From: Deltaproteobacteria bacterium CG11_big_fil_rev_8_21_14_0_20_47_16
GTDB lineage: Bacteria > UBA10199 > GCA-002796325 > 1-14-0-20-47-16
Direction: 5' to 3'
NCBI GenBank assembly: GCA_002796325.1
Contig: PCXA01000014.1
Coordinates: 1 to 64,000, forward strand
Length of the DNA: 64,000 nucleotides
Shown: one piece after another, positions 8,536 to 17,461 of the stretch
Position numbering within the stretch: the stretch's first letter is position 1
Layout: each line of letters opens with the position of its first letter
Notes under the pieces: generated by a model
Told to the model about the DNA's origin: nothing
The model's database searches: none
The model's input: only the letters and a program-made list of their open reading frames with translations
Made by a program: the position numbers and the translations under genes

Positions 8536-10092
8536 ATGAGTTGCGAGATCTTAAAACGTGTGTGTTGGTGTGTCGCCTTGGCGGCCGGGGCTGCGATTGG
8601 CTTTGTTGCTTGTGGGGCGGGCGGGAGTGCTGCGCCCTCTGGCGGTGCAAGTGCCCCAGTGGCGATTGAAATTCCAGCTCTGGGCGAGGTCTCAGGATTG
8701 CCATTTGCGTCAGGTATTGTGATCGTGGGATCCAGCGACATTTCAGCGCCAATTAAATCTTTTGCGCCATTGAGTAAGACCGTGGGCGTTAGTGGGAATT
8801 CGTTTGAGGAGGGAGACAGTATTGTCTTCTGCGAAACGGTGAACAGTTGGCGCTTGCTTTTGGATGCCGCTACCATTCCTGACCAATCACTATGCATCTT
8901 GCAAGATAATACAACGACCGCAACGGATGCCGGGGTTGATTTGTATGATGGGCAATACCATGTCTATGCAACGTCGACCTCTCAATCTGGGATTGCGGAC
9001 AAATTTAAGGTTAAATTTGTCCGTAGCAGCAGTACAGACACTATTACGTCTTATGAAATGTTTGCTTGTAGCGCCAATGTGCAACAGACGTACACATTGT
9101 ATACCATTGATGGTAGCGGTTTGACTGTGACTTCCAAAACGTTGCGTGCTGCTCAACCCCAACGTTCCGCACTCGATCTGACAGGTACCATCGACACCAG
9201 TGATCCCACCCAATACACGGCTAAAACAATTGCATACGACTACAGTGGCACAAATGATTCTGGTGCATTTTATGGCAGTGGCAGCATGACGCAACGTACG
9301 AGTAATATGCTGCTGGATAGTTTTGATAGCCACGGTGATGGTGGTAATGTTTCCCGAATATATTCGCAGGCAGATGAAACAGATCCTTCTACTACACCAT
9401 TTGATCCTCGTGAATATGCGTTGGGGAGCGGCGCAGGAACGGCCATCTTGAATGGAGATAGTCAGACGCAATGTTGGGATGGAACAAGTTTGCTGCCAGT
9501 CGCTTGTTTGGAGAGCAATTCAAACTACACTGCCATCCAAGGAAAAACGCCGGTCGCGGTATCAACTGTTAGCATTGCAGATTTCTCTGGAAGTGAAGTC
9601 TGGGATTGTTCCGGAACACCAGAATTCACTGTAACATTTAGTGATGAAGACTTTAATGACAGTGATTCTTGCTTCCAACGCTTTAGTTTGAATTCGTCAT
9701 ATATTGATTGCACTACAGCAACGCAGCCCGCGTTTGATGTGGTGGCGCAGGTCAATGGTAGTACCTTGTCCACTAACCAGAGTTCGCCCACAACTGTGTC
9801 TGCATCGGATACCTTCGTGATGGTGGCCAATCGCAAAGCCAATACCAGTAGCTTCATTGCCTCAACTCTTGTATTTGTGCGGACCTCAGACAATACAACA
9901 CTTCCATCCTTAACATATACCAATTGGAATGCTGCTGAAACCGAGTTGACCCTTGATCCTGATAATAGTGACCTAATATCAGGTAACTATAAATTAACCA
10001 TTGTGAGTGGTAATGATGGTGTGCGTGGCATTGGCACAGGAGCAGGTACTACAATGGCTGCAGATAAAGTGTACTACTTCACAATTCCTTAA
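8536..10092 (+). CDS. Large lipoprotein of unknown function
   Basis: From the ATG at 8536 the product has 518 residues. A lipoprotein signal is visible: KRVCWCVALAAGAAIGFVAC, followed by a Gly/Ala/Ser-rich linker. A nine-codon-longer start at 8509 exists but only adds residues ahead of the basic start of the signal. The body is rich in Ser, Thr, Asp and Asn, looks beta-sheet rich and contains several Cys pairs. The last ~100 residues (VRTSDNTTLPSLTYTNWN, then LTLDPDNSDLISGNYKLTI) resemble a bacterial Ig-like strand pattern. This suggests a surface or periplasmic adhesin-like lipoprotein. No family recognised. Confidence 0.6.
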   Translation: MSCEILKRVCWCVALAAGAAIGFVACGAGGSAAPSGGASAPVAIEIPALGEVSGLPFASGIVIVGSSDISAPIKSFAPLSKTVGVSGNSFEEGDSIVFCETVNSWRLLLDAATIPDQSLCILQDNTTTATDAGVDLYDGQYHVYATSTSQSGIADKFKVKFVRSSSTDTITSYEMFACSANVQQTYTLYTIDGSGLTVTSKTLRAAQPQRSALDLTGTIDTSDPTQYTAKTIAYDYSGTNDSGAFYGSGSMTQRTSNMLLDSFDSHGDGGNVSRIYSQADETDPSTTPFDPREYALGSGAGTAILNGDSQTQCWDGTSLLPVACLESNSNYTAIQGKTPVAVSTVSIADFSGSEVWDCSGTPEFTVTFSDEDFNDSDSCFQRFSLNSSYIDCTTATQPAFDVVAQVNGSTLSTNQSSPTTVSASDTFVMVANRKANTSSFIASTLVFVRTSDNTTLPSLTYTNWNAAETELTLDPDNSDLISGNYKLTIVSGNDGVRGIGTGAGTTMAADKVYYFTIP

Positions 10093-10142
10093 TTTAAATC
10101 GTTTGACGACCCTTCCAAGCATTTGTTACGTCCGCGCACCTT

Positions 10143-11408
10143 ATGACGAAATATACTGCTGTAAAGGGCATGAATGATTGCTTGCCACCAGAGACCCGTA
10201 AATGGCAGGCGTTGGAGCAACTTGCCCGCGATACATTCGCCAGCTATGGCTATTCTGAGATTCGTACGCCGATTGTTGAAAAAACAGCACTTTTCACACG
10301 ATCTGTAGGTGAAACCACCTCCATCGTTGAAAAAGAGATGTATTCGTTTGTGGATCAGGGTGATGAAGCGCTGACGTTGCGCCCTGAAGGCACCGCACCC
10401 GTCGTACGTTCGTATATTGAATCGGGTATGGCCAACCAGCATCCAAATGCCAAGTTGTATTATATGGGGCCTATGTTTCGTCGGGAACGTCCTCAAAAGG
10501 GTCGCTATCGCCAGTTTCATCAAATCGGTGTCGAAATCTTTGGAACGGCAGCACCCGCAGCCGATGCTGAAATGATTGCGATGGTTTGGGACCTGTTGGA
10601 TCATCAGCTCCACTTGCCGGACTTGGCGCTAGAAATTAATTCCATTGGATGTGCAGGTTGCCGACCAGAATTCTTGCGGACGTTAGAGACGTATCTTGCA
10701 AGCCGTGCGGAAAAGCTGTGCACGGATTGTCAGCGGCGCATGAAAAAGAATCCCATGCGCGTACTCGATTGCAAAAATGAAAAATGTCGTGAGTTGCTAC
10801 AAGATGCGCCATCCATTCATGAGTTTTGGTGTGAAGGGTGCCAGTCGCACTTTACAGAAGTACAAGCTATGCTGAAACTGCTTCATGTGCCCTATATCGT
10901 CAATCATCGTATTGTGCGCGGCTTGGATTATTATATGCGTACGGCATTTGAAGTAATTACGACGCGCCTGGGCGCTCAAAGTGCCGTGGTGGCGGGTGGT
11001 CGCTATGATGGCTTGGTTCGCCAATTGGGTGGGCCCGATGTGCCGGGTGTTGGATTTGCAATTGGTGAAGAACGATTGATGTTGCTTTTGGAAGATGCCG
11101 GCACGCTTTCTGTTAAAGAAGAGCAACATGTCTGTTTTGCGTTGTTGGGTGAAGCGGCACGTAAGGCGCTTTTGCCCGTTATTCGTGAATTGCGCCATCA
11201 CGGTGTATCTGTCCAGTGGGATTATGAAGATCGCTCACTTAAAGCCCAAATGAAACATGCGGATAAATTGGGGGCCAAGTGGGTGGTGATTGTTGGTGAT
11301 GAGGAATTGGCCAATAAGGTAGTGCAGGTCAAAACACTTGCCACTGGTGATCAGGAAACAATGTCGATCGACAAATTAGTCACTTATTTTTCGGAGAAAT
11401 GTTCATGA
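10143..11408 (+). CDS. hisS: Histidyl-tRNA synthetase
   Basis: Charges tRNA-His in the cytoplasm as a class II homodimer. The 421-residue length is typical. Visible motifs include the N-terminal VKGMNDCLPPE, motif 1 GYSEIRTPIVE, TLRPEGTAPVVR, motif 2 MFRRERPQKGRYRQFHQ, the histidine-specific RGLDYYMRTAFEV, and motif 3 GVGFAIGEERL. A C-terminal anticodon-binding domain ends the protein (VSVQWDYEDRSLKAQMKHAD). A Cys-rich insertion around residues 160-240, with several C-x2-C pairs, may bind zinc; such insertions are known in some HisRS. It overlaps aspS by the 4-nt ATGA. Confidence 0.95.
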   Translation: MTKYTAVKGMNDCLPPETRKWQALEQLARDTFASYGYSEIRTPIVEKTALFTRSVGETTSIVEKEMYSFVDQGDEALTLRPEGTAPVVRSYIESGMANQHPNAKLYYMGPMFRRERPQKGRYRQFHQIGVEIFGTAAPAADAEMIAMVWDLLDHQLHLPDLALEINSIGCAGCRPEFLRTLETYLASRAEKLCTDCQRRMKKNPMRVLDCKNEKCRELLQDAPSIHEFWCEGCQSHFTEVQAMLKLLHVPYIVNHRIVRGLDYYMRTAFEVITTRLGAQSAVVAGGRYDGLVRQLGGPDVPGVGFAIGEERLMLLLEDAGTLSVKEEQHVCFALLGEAARKALLPVIRELRHHGVSVQWDYEDRSLKAQMKHADKLGAKWVVIVGDEELANKVVQVKTLATGDQETMSIDKLVTYFSEKCS

Positions 11409-13165
11409 AGCGTACCCAGTATTGTAATGATGTGCGAGCCAAAGATGTGGAATCCCGCGTAACGGTATGTGGATGGGTGGACACCCGTCGCGATCACGGC
11501 GGTGTTGTATTTTTGGATCTGCGCGACAGAACAGGTCTTGTGCAAATTGTACTAAATCCCAGTACGAACGATGCTGTTGCAAAGGTTGCACATGATGTGC
11601 GTACCGAATTTGTGTTGGCTGCCAGTGGTGTGGTGAGGTTGCGTCCGGATGGTAATGCCAATCCCAATATGGATACCGGTGAAATCGAAGTGATGATTGA
11701 TGACTGCGAAATTTTAAATCGTGCCAAGACACCCCCATTTGAAATCTCAGAGGATTGTGCAGCCGCTGAAGAAACGCGTCTTAAGTACCGCTTTTTGGAT
11801 TTGCGTCGCCCCAATTTGCAGCGCATTTTGATGTTGCGGCATAAAGCAGCGCAATATGTGCGCCGCTATTTGTCGGACCATGGGTTTATTGAAGTTGAAA
11901 CACCTGTTTTGACAAAAAGTACGCCGGAAGGGGCTCGCGATTATCTTGTACCATCCCGCGTTAACAAAGGTCACTTCTTTGCATTGCCCCAATCTCCACA
12001 GCTGTTCAAACAGCTTTTGATGGTTGCGGGATTTGATCGCTATTTTCAAATTGTGAAATGCTTCCGTGACGAAGATTTGCGTGCGGATCGTCAGCCTGAA
12101 TTTACCCAAATCGATATTGAAACATCATTTTTGGATCGAGAAGATCTGTTTAAGATTATGGAAGGTCTAATCTCGGGTCTCTGGAAAGACACGGTGGGTG
12201 TGGATTTGCCGTTACCGTTCAGACGCATGTCTTATGCCGAGGCGATTTCCAAATATGGCATTGATCGTCCAGATTTACGTGTACCCTGGGAACTTAAAGA
12301 AATTACATCCCACTTTGGTAAGAGTGGATTCTCCACTTTTGACGGAATTGTTGAGAAGGGTGGAATTGTAAAAGCTGTGAACTGTAAGGGGATGATGGAG
12401 AAGTTCCCACGTAGTGTGCTAGATGCCATGAAAGATGTTGTGGCCCCATACGGTGCAAAAGGTGCGCTCTACATTCGTGTACAACCAGATGGTAGCTGGC
12501 AGTCTCCGCTTGCCAAGGCGATTTCACCCGAGTTGCAGAAGGCAATTGCTGCTGAGTTGGATATGACACCTGGTGATATTGTTTTTATCGTCGCGGATGT
12601 TCCTAAGGTTGTGAACGACAGTTTGGCATTTTTACGTGTTCACCTTGGCAAGTTCTGCGGTGTATTAGACGAAAAACAGAGCGAATTACTTTGGGTTACT
12701 GACTTTCCACTTTTGGATTATGATGCCAAAGATAAGCGCTATGTAGCCATGCACCATCCATTTACGTCGCCACATCCTGATGATATTGCACTATTTGAAA
12801 CAGATCCTCTCAAAATTCGCGCGCTGGCATATGACTTGGTGTTGAATGGTAGCGAGTTGGGTGGCGGATCGATTCGTATCCATTCCAGCGATGTGCAGAG
12901 CAAGGTGTTTCGTGCATTGGGCATCGAAGAAAAAGAAGCCCGAGAGAAATTTGGATTTTTGCTAGATGCCTTGAGTTTTGGTGCGCCACCACACGGGGGT
13001 ATCGCTTTTGGTTTTGATCGTCTGATTATGATGTTGGCAGGGACGGAATCCATTCGCGATGTGATTGCATTCCCCAAAACATCTTCGGCAAGCGATCTCA
13101 TGTGCGACGCACCCTCTGCAGTCGACGCCCGTCAACTTAAAGATTTGCACATCAAACTCACATAA
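11405..13165 (+). CDS. aspS: Aspartyl-tRNA synthetase, probably non-discriminating
   Basis: Class II synthetase of the bacterial type with an inserted GAD domain, 586 residues. Start placed at ATG 11405: GGAG lies eight bases upstream and the codon overlaps the hisS stop as ATGA. An ATG two codons earlier is too close to the ribosome site. Domains: N-terminal OB-fold (VTVCGWVDTRRDHGG), LDLRRP, FIEVETPVLTKSTPEGARDY, FALPQSPQLFKQ, motif 2 CFRDEDLRADRQPEFTQ, GAD insertion, and motif 3 GIAFGFDRLIMM. Residues His31 and Gly83 match those I recall for non-discriminating AspRS, which also makes Asp-tRNA-Asn for conversion by GatCAB. Confidence 0.95.
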   Translation: MKRTQYCNDVRAKDVESRVTVCGWVDTRRDHGGVVFLDLRDRTGLVQIVLNPSTNDAVAKVAHDVRTEFVLAASGVVRLRPDGNANPNMDTGEIEVMIDDCEILNRAKTPPFEISEDCAAAEETRLKYRFLDLRRPNLQRILMLRHKAAQYVRRYLSDHGFIEVETPVLTKSTPEGARDYLVPSRVNKGHFFALPQSPQLFKQLLMVAGFDRYFQIVKCFRDEDLRADRQPEFTQIDIETSFLDREDLFKIMEGLISGLWKDTVGVDLPLPFRRMSYAEAISKYGIDRPDLRVPWELKEITSHFGKSGFSTFDGIVEKGGIVKAVNCKGMMEKFPRSVLDAMKDVVAPYGAKGALYIRVQPDGSWQSPLAKAISPELQKAIAAELDMTPGDIVFIVADVPKVVNDSLAFLRVHLGKFCGVLDEKQSELLWVTDFPLLDYDAKDKRYVAMHHPFTSPHPDDIALFETDPLKIRALAYDLVLNGSELGGGSIRIHSSDVQSKVFRALGIEEKEAREKFGFLLDALSFGAPPHGGIAFGFDRLIMMLAGTESIRDVIAFPKTSSASDLMCDAPSAVDARQLKDLHIKLT

Positions 13166-13247
13166 AATCGATTATCCGATACTGGGGTTTGGTCGCCGAA
13201 CGATGGCGTGCGTTGAACTGAATGAACTTCGTATAATCGGTTTTATG
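13161..13247 (+). repeat. 15-bp inverted repeat with 57-nt loop at a convergent gene junction
   Basis: CATAAAATCGATTAT (13161-13175) can pair with ATAATCGGTTTTATG (13233-13247) with one G-U pair. The pair spans the end of aspS and the gap before the convergent minus-strand gene. It could be a bidirectional terminator or a structured transcript end; the T run is inside the stem. Confidence 0.45.
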
Positions 13248-13253
13248 GTGCAG

Positions 13254-13811
13254 TTAGCTGTTTGATTTGACAGCGCGTTGGAGCGTCTTGACGATGTTCA
13301 TGATGTCAGATTGGATAATCCGATACGTTTCTTTAGCGAGTCTGCCAGTCTGTTCCAATGACACAACAGCCCTTTCGCCATTTTCACCTGCAAGGTTAAT
13401 GCGCTCACGTGCTTCGACAGTGTGCATGGCATTGGGCAAATCCTTAATCTCGTACCCGTTACCTTGTTCATCGCGTAAATGAATGCTCAACCCTTTAATG
13501 ATGACCGTTCCCTTCAGATTGTTATCGATCGCATCATGAGATGGCATGGCGGATATATTGTTGCCGTTTTCAATAAAGATGTGATGCAGCTCACCATGAA
13601 CTTCAATAGGGCGACTATGTGTTTTTGTTTTGAGCTGTCGACATGTGAGTGGTGAATGTTCAGGCCCGACCTTGATCTGATAAGTGCCGTAATTCGCGTT
13701 CACATTAAAGACCCGGATTTCTTTAGGCCGCATCTTTTTCAGAGTTGGATCGTAAGCCATCAATATCTTGAGAAACGATTTTGGTGCTTTTGCTTTTGTG
13801 CGCTGTGCCAT
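13254..13811 (-). CDS. Hypothetical cytoplasmic protein
   Basis: This 185-residue protein has a basic N-terminus (MAQRTKAKAPKSFLK) and no signal peptide or membrane helix. The middle is predicted beta-rich (TYQIKVGPEHSPLTC, then GTVIIKGLSIHLRDEQGNGY). The C-terminal third is helical and ends LAKETYRIIQSDIMNIVKTL. Start at 13811 follows a G-rich GGGGGG ribosome site; an ATG six codons upstream is also possible. It converges with aspS. A nucleic-acid or PilZ-like role cannot be supported. No family recognised. Confidence 0.6.
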   Translation of the reverse strand: MAQRTKAKAPKSFLKILMAYDPTLKKMRPKEIRVFNVNANYGTYQIKVGPEHSPLTCRQLKTKTHSRPIEVHGELHHIFIENGNNISAMPSHDAIDNNLKGTVIIKGLSIHLRDEQGNGYEIKDLPNAMHTVEARERINLAGENGERAVVSLEQTGRLAKETYRIIQSDIMNIVKTLQRAVKSNS

Positions 13812-13978
13812 TGTCCCCCCACCATTCATATCACGGTGTGAACCCCCTTAACCGCAACAGGCTTAAGTAGAGCAAACACCGTGCCAGCCCTAATTTTAAC
13901 AATTTATGTATAAGTATTTGAAAAACATGGTTTTTCTAGTGACAAAGTTAGGCCCATTTTGATAAGGACGGGTAATTC

Positions 13979-15592
13979 GTGACTAATGTGTCAAAAACTG
14001 GACTAAAAACCATGGGTGAGTTTGACCTGATTGTTGTGGGTGGTGGGATTAACGGGGCAGGAATTGCGCGTGATGCCGCACTCCGTGGCCTGCGTGTACT
14101 GCTACTTGAAAAGCACGATTTTGGAAGCGGCACTTCAAATGCATCCACGGGATTTATTCACGGGGGCGCACGCTATTTGTTGTCGGACCTTGGCACGACG
14201 CGTGCCTCTTGTATTGATAGCGGACATATTCGCCATATCGCACCTCATCTTGCTTTTCGCATTCCGGTGGTCTATCCCGTTGAACGTCCATTTCAAGGCT
14301 TGCTCGTGGAGAGCTTCTTTTCCGCGTACGATCATTACTCCAAATATAAAGATGGCAAGGCCCACTGTTGGTTGACAGCCAAAGAGTTGCGTACGCTGAT
14401 TCCAGATATCCCTGCGGATTATAATGGTGCAGCAACATTTGATGAATGGGGCGTGCATGCGCATCGTCTGGTGATTGCCAATTTGCGGGATGCTGCCGTA
14501 CATGGTGCGCAGCTTCACTCCTATACCGAAGTATTACGTTTTCTAGTTGAAGAGCAAAAGGGCCAAAAGCGGGTTGTGGGTGTGGAAGCCGTCAATCGGT
14601 TGACGGGAGAACATGTTCAATACCGCGCGAATATGGTCTGCAATGCCACAGGTCCTTGGAGTATGGATTTTGCAGCGCGTAACGACCTGAATGTTCCGCT
14701 GCGTCCCGCCAAAGGAATCCACGTGGTCATTCCGCGCCGCGTGCTACCATTTGGGATTATGTTTAAAGCGATTGATGGACGACTCATCTTTATTGTTCCA
14801 CATGGTGATGTCACCATTGTGGGGACAACAGATGATGATAGCTTTGAAACACCTGAGCAGGTTGTGCCCACATATGATGATGTGGCGTATTTATGTGAAG
14901 GGCTTCAGCATATCTGTCCCTCACTACTGACGGAACGGCCTACCATGACGTATTGGGGTGTGCGCCCGACCTTATATGGTCGCAATTGTTATGAAGATGA
15001 TTTATCGCGTGAGCATCATCTCTTCGACCACGCCAAGACAGATCGTGTTGAGGGTGTGGTTTCAATTGCAGGTGGAAAACTTGCAACCTACCGAGTGATG
15101 TCCGAAGAAACGACCAATTTGATCATGCAAAAATTGGGTAAGCAAGCACCCTGTCAAACGGCCGAGCGATTATTGCCAGGTGCTGAAGCGGTAGATCTTG
15201 CATACGACTGTCGCAGCTTGCAGCAAATCAATTCACGACTGCCAAAATTGTTGTACCACCGGTATGGCAGCGATGTTCGTGTCATGGAAACCATGGTTGA
15301 AGAAAACCCCAATTTGGCCATAGTGCTGGATGAGACCACGTTATTAACCGCAGCGGAATTGTGCTACGTCATTCGGCATGAATGGGCGACAACACTTCTA
15401 GATGTATCGCGTCGAACGCAGTGGGGGATCTCACATCGCATTACAACAGAAGCTGCGAGTCGGGTGTGTCGTGTAATGGGCGAGGAATTGGGGTGGGATT
15501 CTGAACAGCACACTGTTGAAATCCGACGCCTTACCGATTTTCAAGAATTAGCGATTCAGCCACTCAGCGCGTGGAGGTCATATAATGAATAA
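13979..15592 (+). CDS. glpD: FAD-dependent glycerol-3-phosphate dehydrogenase
   Basis: Oxidises sn-glycerol 3-phosphate to dihydroxyacetone phosphate at the membrane, passing electrons to quinone. The product has 537 residues. The dinucleotide-binding motif FDLIVVGGGINGAGIARDA is near residue 15, followed by LRVLLLEKHDFGSGTSNAST and the IHGGARYL substrate-side loop. Later come NATGPW, GTTDDD, GVRPTL and the closing SIAGGKLATYR motif. The C-terminal DAO_C domain is present (ELCYVIRHEWATTLLDVSRR). Start GTG 13979 has an AAGGACGGG ribosome site; ATG 14012 is an alternative. No glpK or glpF is adjacent. A microprotein overlaps its last codons. Confidence 0.93.
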   Translation: MTNVSKTGLKTMGEFDLIVVGGGINGAGIARDAALRGLRVLLLEKHDFGSGTSNASTGFIHGGARYLLSDLGTTRASCIDSGHIRHIAPHLAFRIPVVYPVERPFQGLLVESFFSAYDHYSKYKDGKAHCWLTAKELRTLIPDIPADYNGAATFDEWGVHAHRLVIANLRDAAVHGAQLHSYTEVLRFLVEEQKGQKRVVGVEAVNRLTGEHVQYRANMVCNATGPWSMDFAARNDLNVPLRPAKGIHVVIPRRVLPFGIMFKAIDGRLIFIVPHGDVTIVGTTDDDSFETPEQVVPTYDDVAYLCEGLQHICPSLLTERPTMTYWGVRPTLYGRNCYEDDLSREHHLFDHAKTDRVEGVVSIAGGKLATYRVMSEETTNLIMQKLGKQAPCQTAERLLPGAEAVDLAYDCRSLQQINSRLPKLLYHRYGSDVRVMETMVEENPNLAIVLDETTLLTAAELCYVIRHEWATTLLDVSRRTQWGISHRITTEAASRVCRVMGEELGWDSEQHTVEIRRLTDFQELAIQPLSAWRSYNE

Positions 15593-15713
15593 ATTATTGG
15601 CAATATTGTTTTTGGGATACAATTTCTTCAAAACACTATTCAATCGTGCGCTTGGGCGTCGCCGTGGCTTGGACGCATTCCGCCGGGATTACGGTATTAC
15701 TGGCAATGAGTGA
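15585..15713 (+). CDS. Microprotein coupled to glpD
   Basis: This 42-codon frame starts inside the glpD end (8-nt overlap) with an ideal GGAGG ribosome site seven bases ahead of the ATG. The product begins MNKLLAILFLGYNFFKTLF, a short hydrophobic helix. It then turns strongly basic (NRALGRRRGLDAFRRDYG) and ends in ITGNE. Size and coupling suggest a small membrane-associated partner of the peripheral membrane enzyme GlpD, or the remnant of a longer gene. Its last 17 bases overlap the 3' end of the convergent lipoprotein gene. Confidence 0.5.
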   Translation: MNKLLAILFLGYNFFKTLFNRALGRRRGLDAFRRDYGITGNE

Positions 15714-16206
15714 ATGTGCCCGTGTCTGATCCGCTTTCATCTGTAAAGCTGAGTGAGCCGCCGTCGACTTTGATTGTTGCAGTGCCCGTCATGCCAGATC
15801 GTAACCATTTAATTTGAAATGTACCGCTTGTGGCAGCAGTTGCAGTGCCGGTGCCAGGTGCTTGTTGGGTGGCGGTGTCTTTTTGTACAGACTTGCTTGC
15901 GGATTGATTTTCAATTGGCGCTACAATAGATGAATCCTGAATGACGATTTTGGTGAATGGGGCGGTGCCATCCTTTAAGCACCAGGAGCCCTTTGCAGCT
16001 GCCGCAAGTCCGTCATCTACAATTGATAGTGGGGGTGTTGTTGGAGGTGCTGCCAATTCACCTGTTGCAGCTGCGACTGCAGGAGGAAGATCAGAGGTTC
16101 CTTGTGTTGCATTTGGGGTTCCAGCCACATCTGAAGTGGGGGCGGCCGCTTGAGTGCAGGCACCCAAAGCGAGACAAGCTGCAGCGACGATGATGTATTT
16201 ATTCAT
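15697..16206 (-). CDS. Small lipoprotein, unknown function
   Basis: This 169-residue product has a clear lipoprotein signal, MNKYIIVAAACLALGAC, then a ~60-residue Ala/Thr/Pro-rich linker. A small C-terminal beta domain follows (GSWCLKDGTAPFTKIVIQDS to GTFTHCQ) with two Cys that could pair. ATG 16206 is preferred because GGAG lies seven bases upstream; a start four codons earlier would put extra acidic residues before the signal. It starts three bases after the gltA stop in the same direction, so it may be transcribed with citrate synthase. Confidence 0.65.
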   Translation of the reverse strand: MNKYIIVAAACLALGACTQAAAPTSDVAGTPNATQGTSDLPPAVAAATGELAAPPTTPPLSIVDDGLAAAAKGSWCLKDGTAPFTKIVIQDSSIVAPIENQSASKSVQKDTATQQAPGTGTATAATSGTFQIKWLRSGMTGTATIKVDGGSLSFTDESGSDTGTFTHCQ

Positions 16207-16208
16207 AG

Positions 16209-17348
16209 TTAGCTCCATTTCTGTTCAGTCTTGCCCGTATAAAGCGCGCGTGGCCGGAAAATCCGGTTTTGCGGCAGGAACTCAACTAAACGTGACACCC
16301 ATCCCGTAATACGGGCAACTGCAAAGATGGGCGTAAACATCTCAGTTGAAATTCCCATACCATGGTACAAAATACCGGAATAGAAATCAACATTAGGATA
16401 AAGGCCCTTGGCGCCAAATACAGCTGTGGCCTGTTTTTCCAGTTCACAAGCTGTTAGGAAATCATTTTTCAACTTGTTTGATTGGGCAGAGACTTGCTCA
16501 GCATATTTTTTGAGAATGGTCGCACGGGGATCAATGACTTTGTAGACACGGTGTCCCACGCCTGGGACCTTCTTTTTATTTGCAACAACATCATCCATGT
16601 AGGCCGTTACATTCGTTGGTGATCCAATTTTTTCCACGTTACGCAGGGCGTTTTCATTGGCGCCACCATGCAACGATCCTTTTAGACTGCCAATCGCAGC
16701 AGTAATGGAGGAATACATGTCAGTCAGTGATGAGGATACAACCATTGCTGCAAATGTGGATGCAGGGACTTCATGATCGGCATGCAGAGTGAGCGCAACG
16801 TCCATCATCTTGGCAATTTCAGCCGTCGGTTTTTCACCGGTCATCATATACATAAAGTTGGCGGCATGGCTCAATGAACTGTCAGGAGCAACAGGGTCTT
16901 TGCCACTGCGGATGCGCCAAACGGCTGCGGTAATGGTAGCAAGTTGACTGATCAATTGGGTGCCAATGGTCAGGTCATTTTCAACAGTGATGGTGTTTGC
17001 AGTTTTGTCCGTACAGCCGAGTGCTGCAACAGCGACTTCCATGGCTGCCATTGGATGGGCATCATGGGGCAACGTCTTAATGGCTTCGATGACTGCCTTG
17101 GGAATGGCGCGGGCCGCTACCAGTTTGGCTGTAAAATCTTTTAGCTCAACTGTGGTAGGGCGATTGCCGTAGAGTAGCAAATAAGAAACTTCTTCGAAGC
17201 TGGCTTTTTCAGCTAGGTCGAAAATATTATAACCGCGGTAAGTGAGTACACCATTGATGCCATCTACATCGCTTACGGATGATTCACACACTAAAACATC
17301 TTCGAGTCCGCGGATAATTTGTTCACGAGGGTCTGCTGCTGTTGCCAT
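16209..17348 (-). CDS. gltA: Citrate synthase (small, Gram-positive-like type)
   Basis: Condenses oxaloacetate and acetyl-CoA to citrate. At 379 residues it belongs to the shorter citrate/2-methylcitrate synthase class. Catalytic blocks are visible: SLKGSLHGGANENAL with the first His, PGVGHRVYKVIDPRA with the second His, and PNVDFYSGILYHGMG with the Asp. RIFRPRALYTG closes the active site near the C-terminus. The TCA genes just downstream on the other strand support citrate synthase over methylcitrate synthase, but prpC cannot be fully excluded. A GGAG ribosome site precedes the ATG. Confidence 0.93.
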   Translation of the reverse strand: MATAADPREQIIRGLEDVLVCESSVSDVDGINGVLTYRGYNIFDLAEKASFEEVSYLLLYGNRPTTVELKDFTAKLVAARAIPKAVIEAIKTLPHDAHPMAAMEVAVAALGCTDKTANTITVENDLTIGTQLISQLATITAAVWRIRSGKDPVAPDSSLSHAANFMYMMTGEKPTAEIAKMMDVALTLHADHEVPASTFAAMVVSSSLTDMYSSITAAIGSLKGSLHGGANENALRNVEKIGSPTNVTAYMDDVVANKKKVPGVGHRVYKVIDPRATILKKYAEQVSAQSNKLKNDFLTACELEKQATAVFGAKGLYPNVDFYSGILYHGMGISTEMFTPIFAVARITGWVSRLVEFLPQNRIFRPRALYTGKTEQKWS

Positions 17349-17461
17349 GCGATCTCCTTCATTCTTAGGTTGTTGCCAGTTGTAAGGCGTTTGAAATATC
17401 AGAGAGAGCGGGTAGCTGAACTACTTGCAGGTGTCAACGATTGATCGTTCGCAACAAACCG

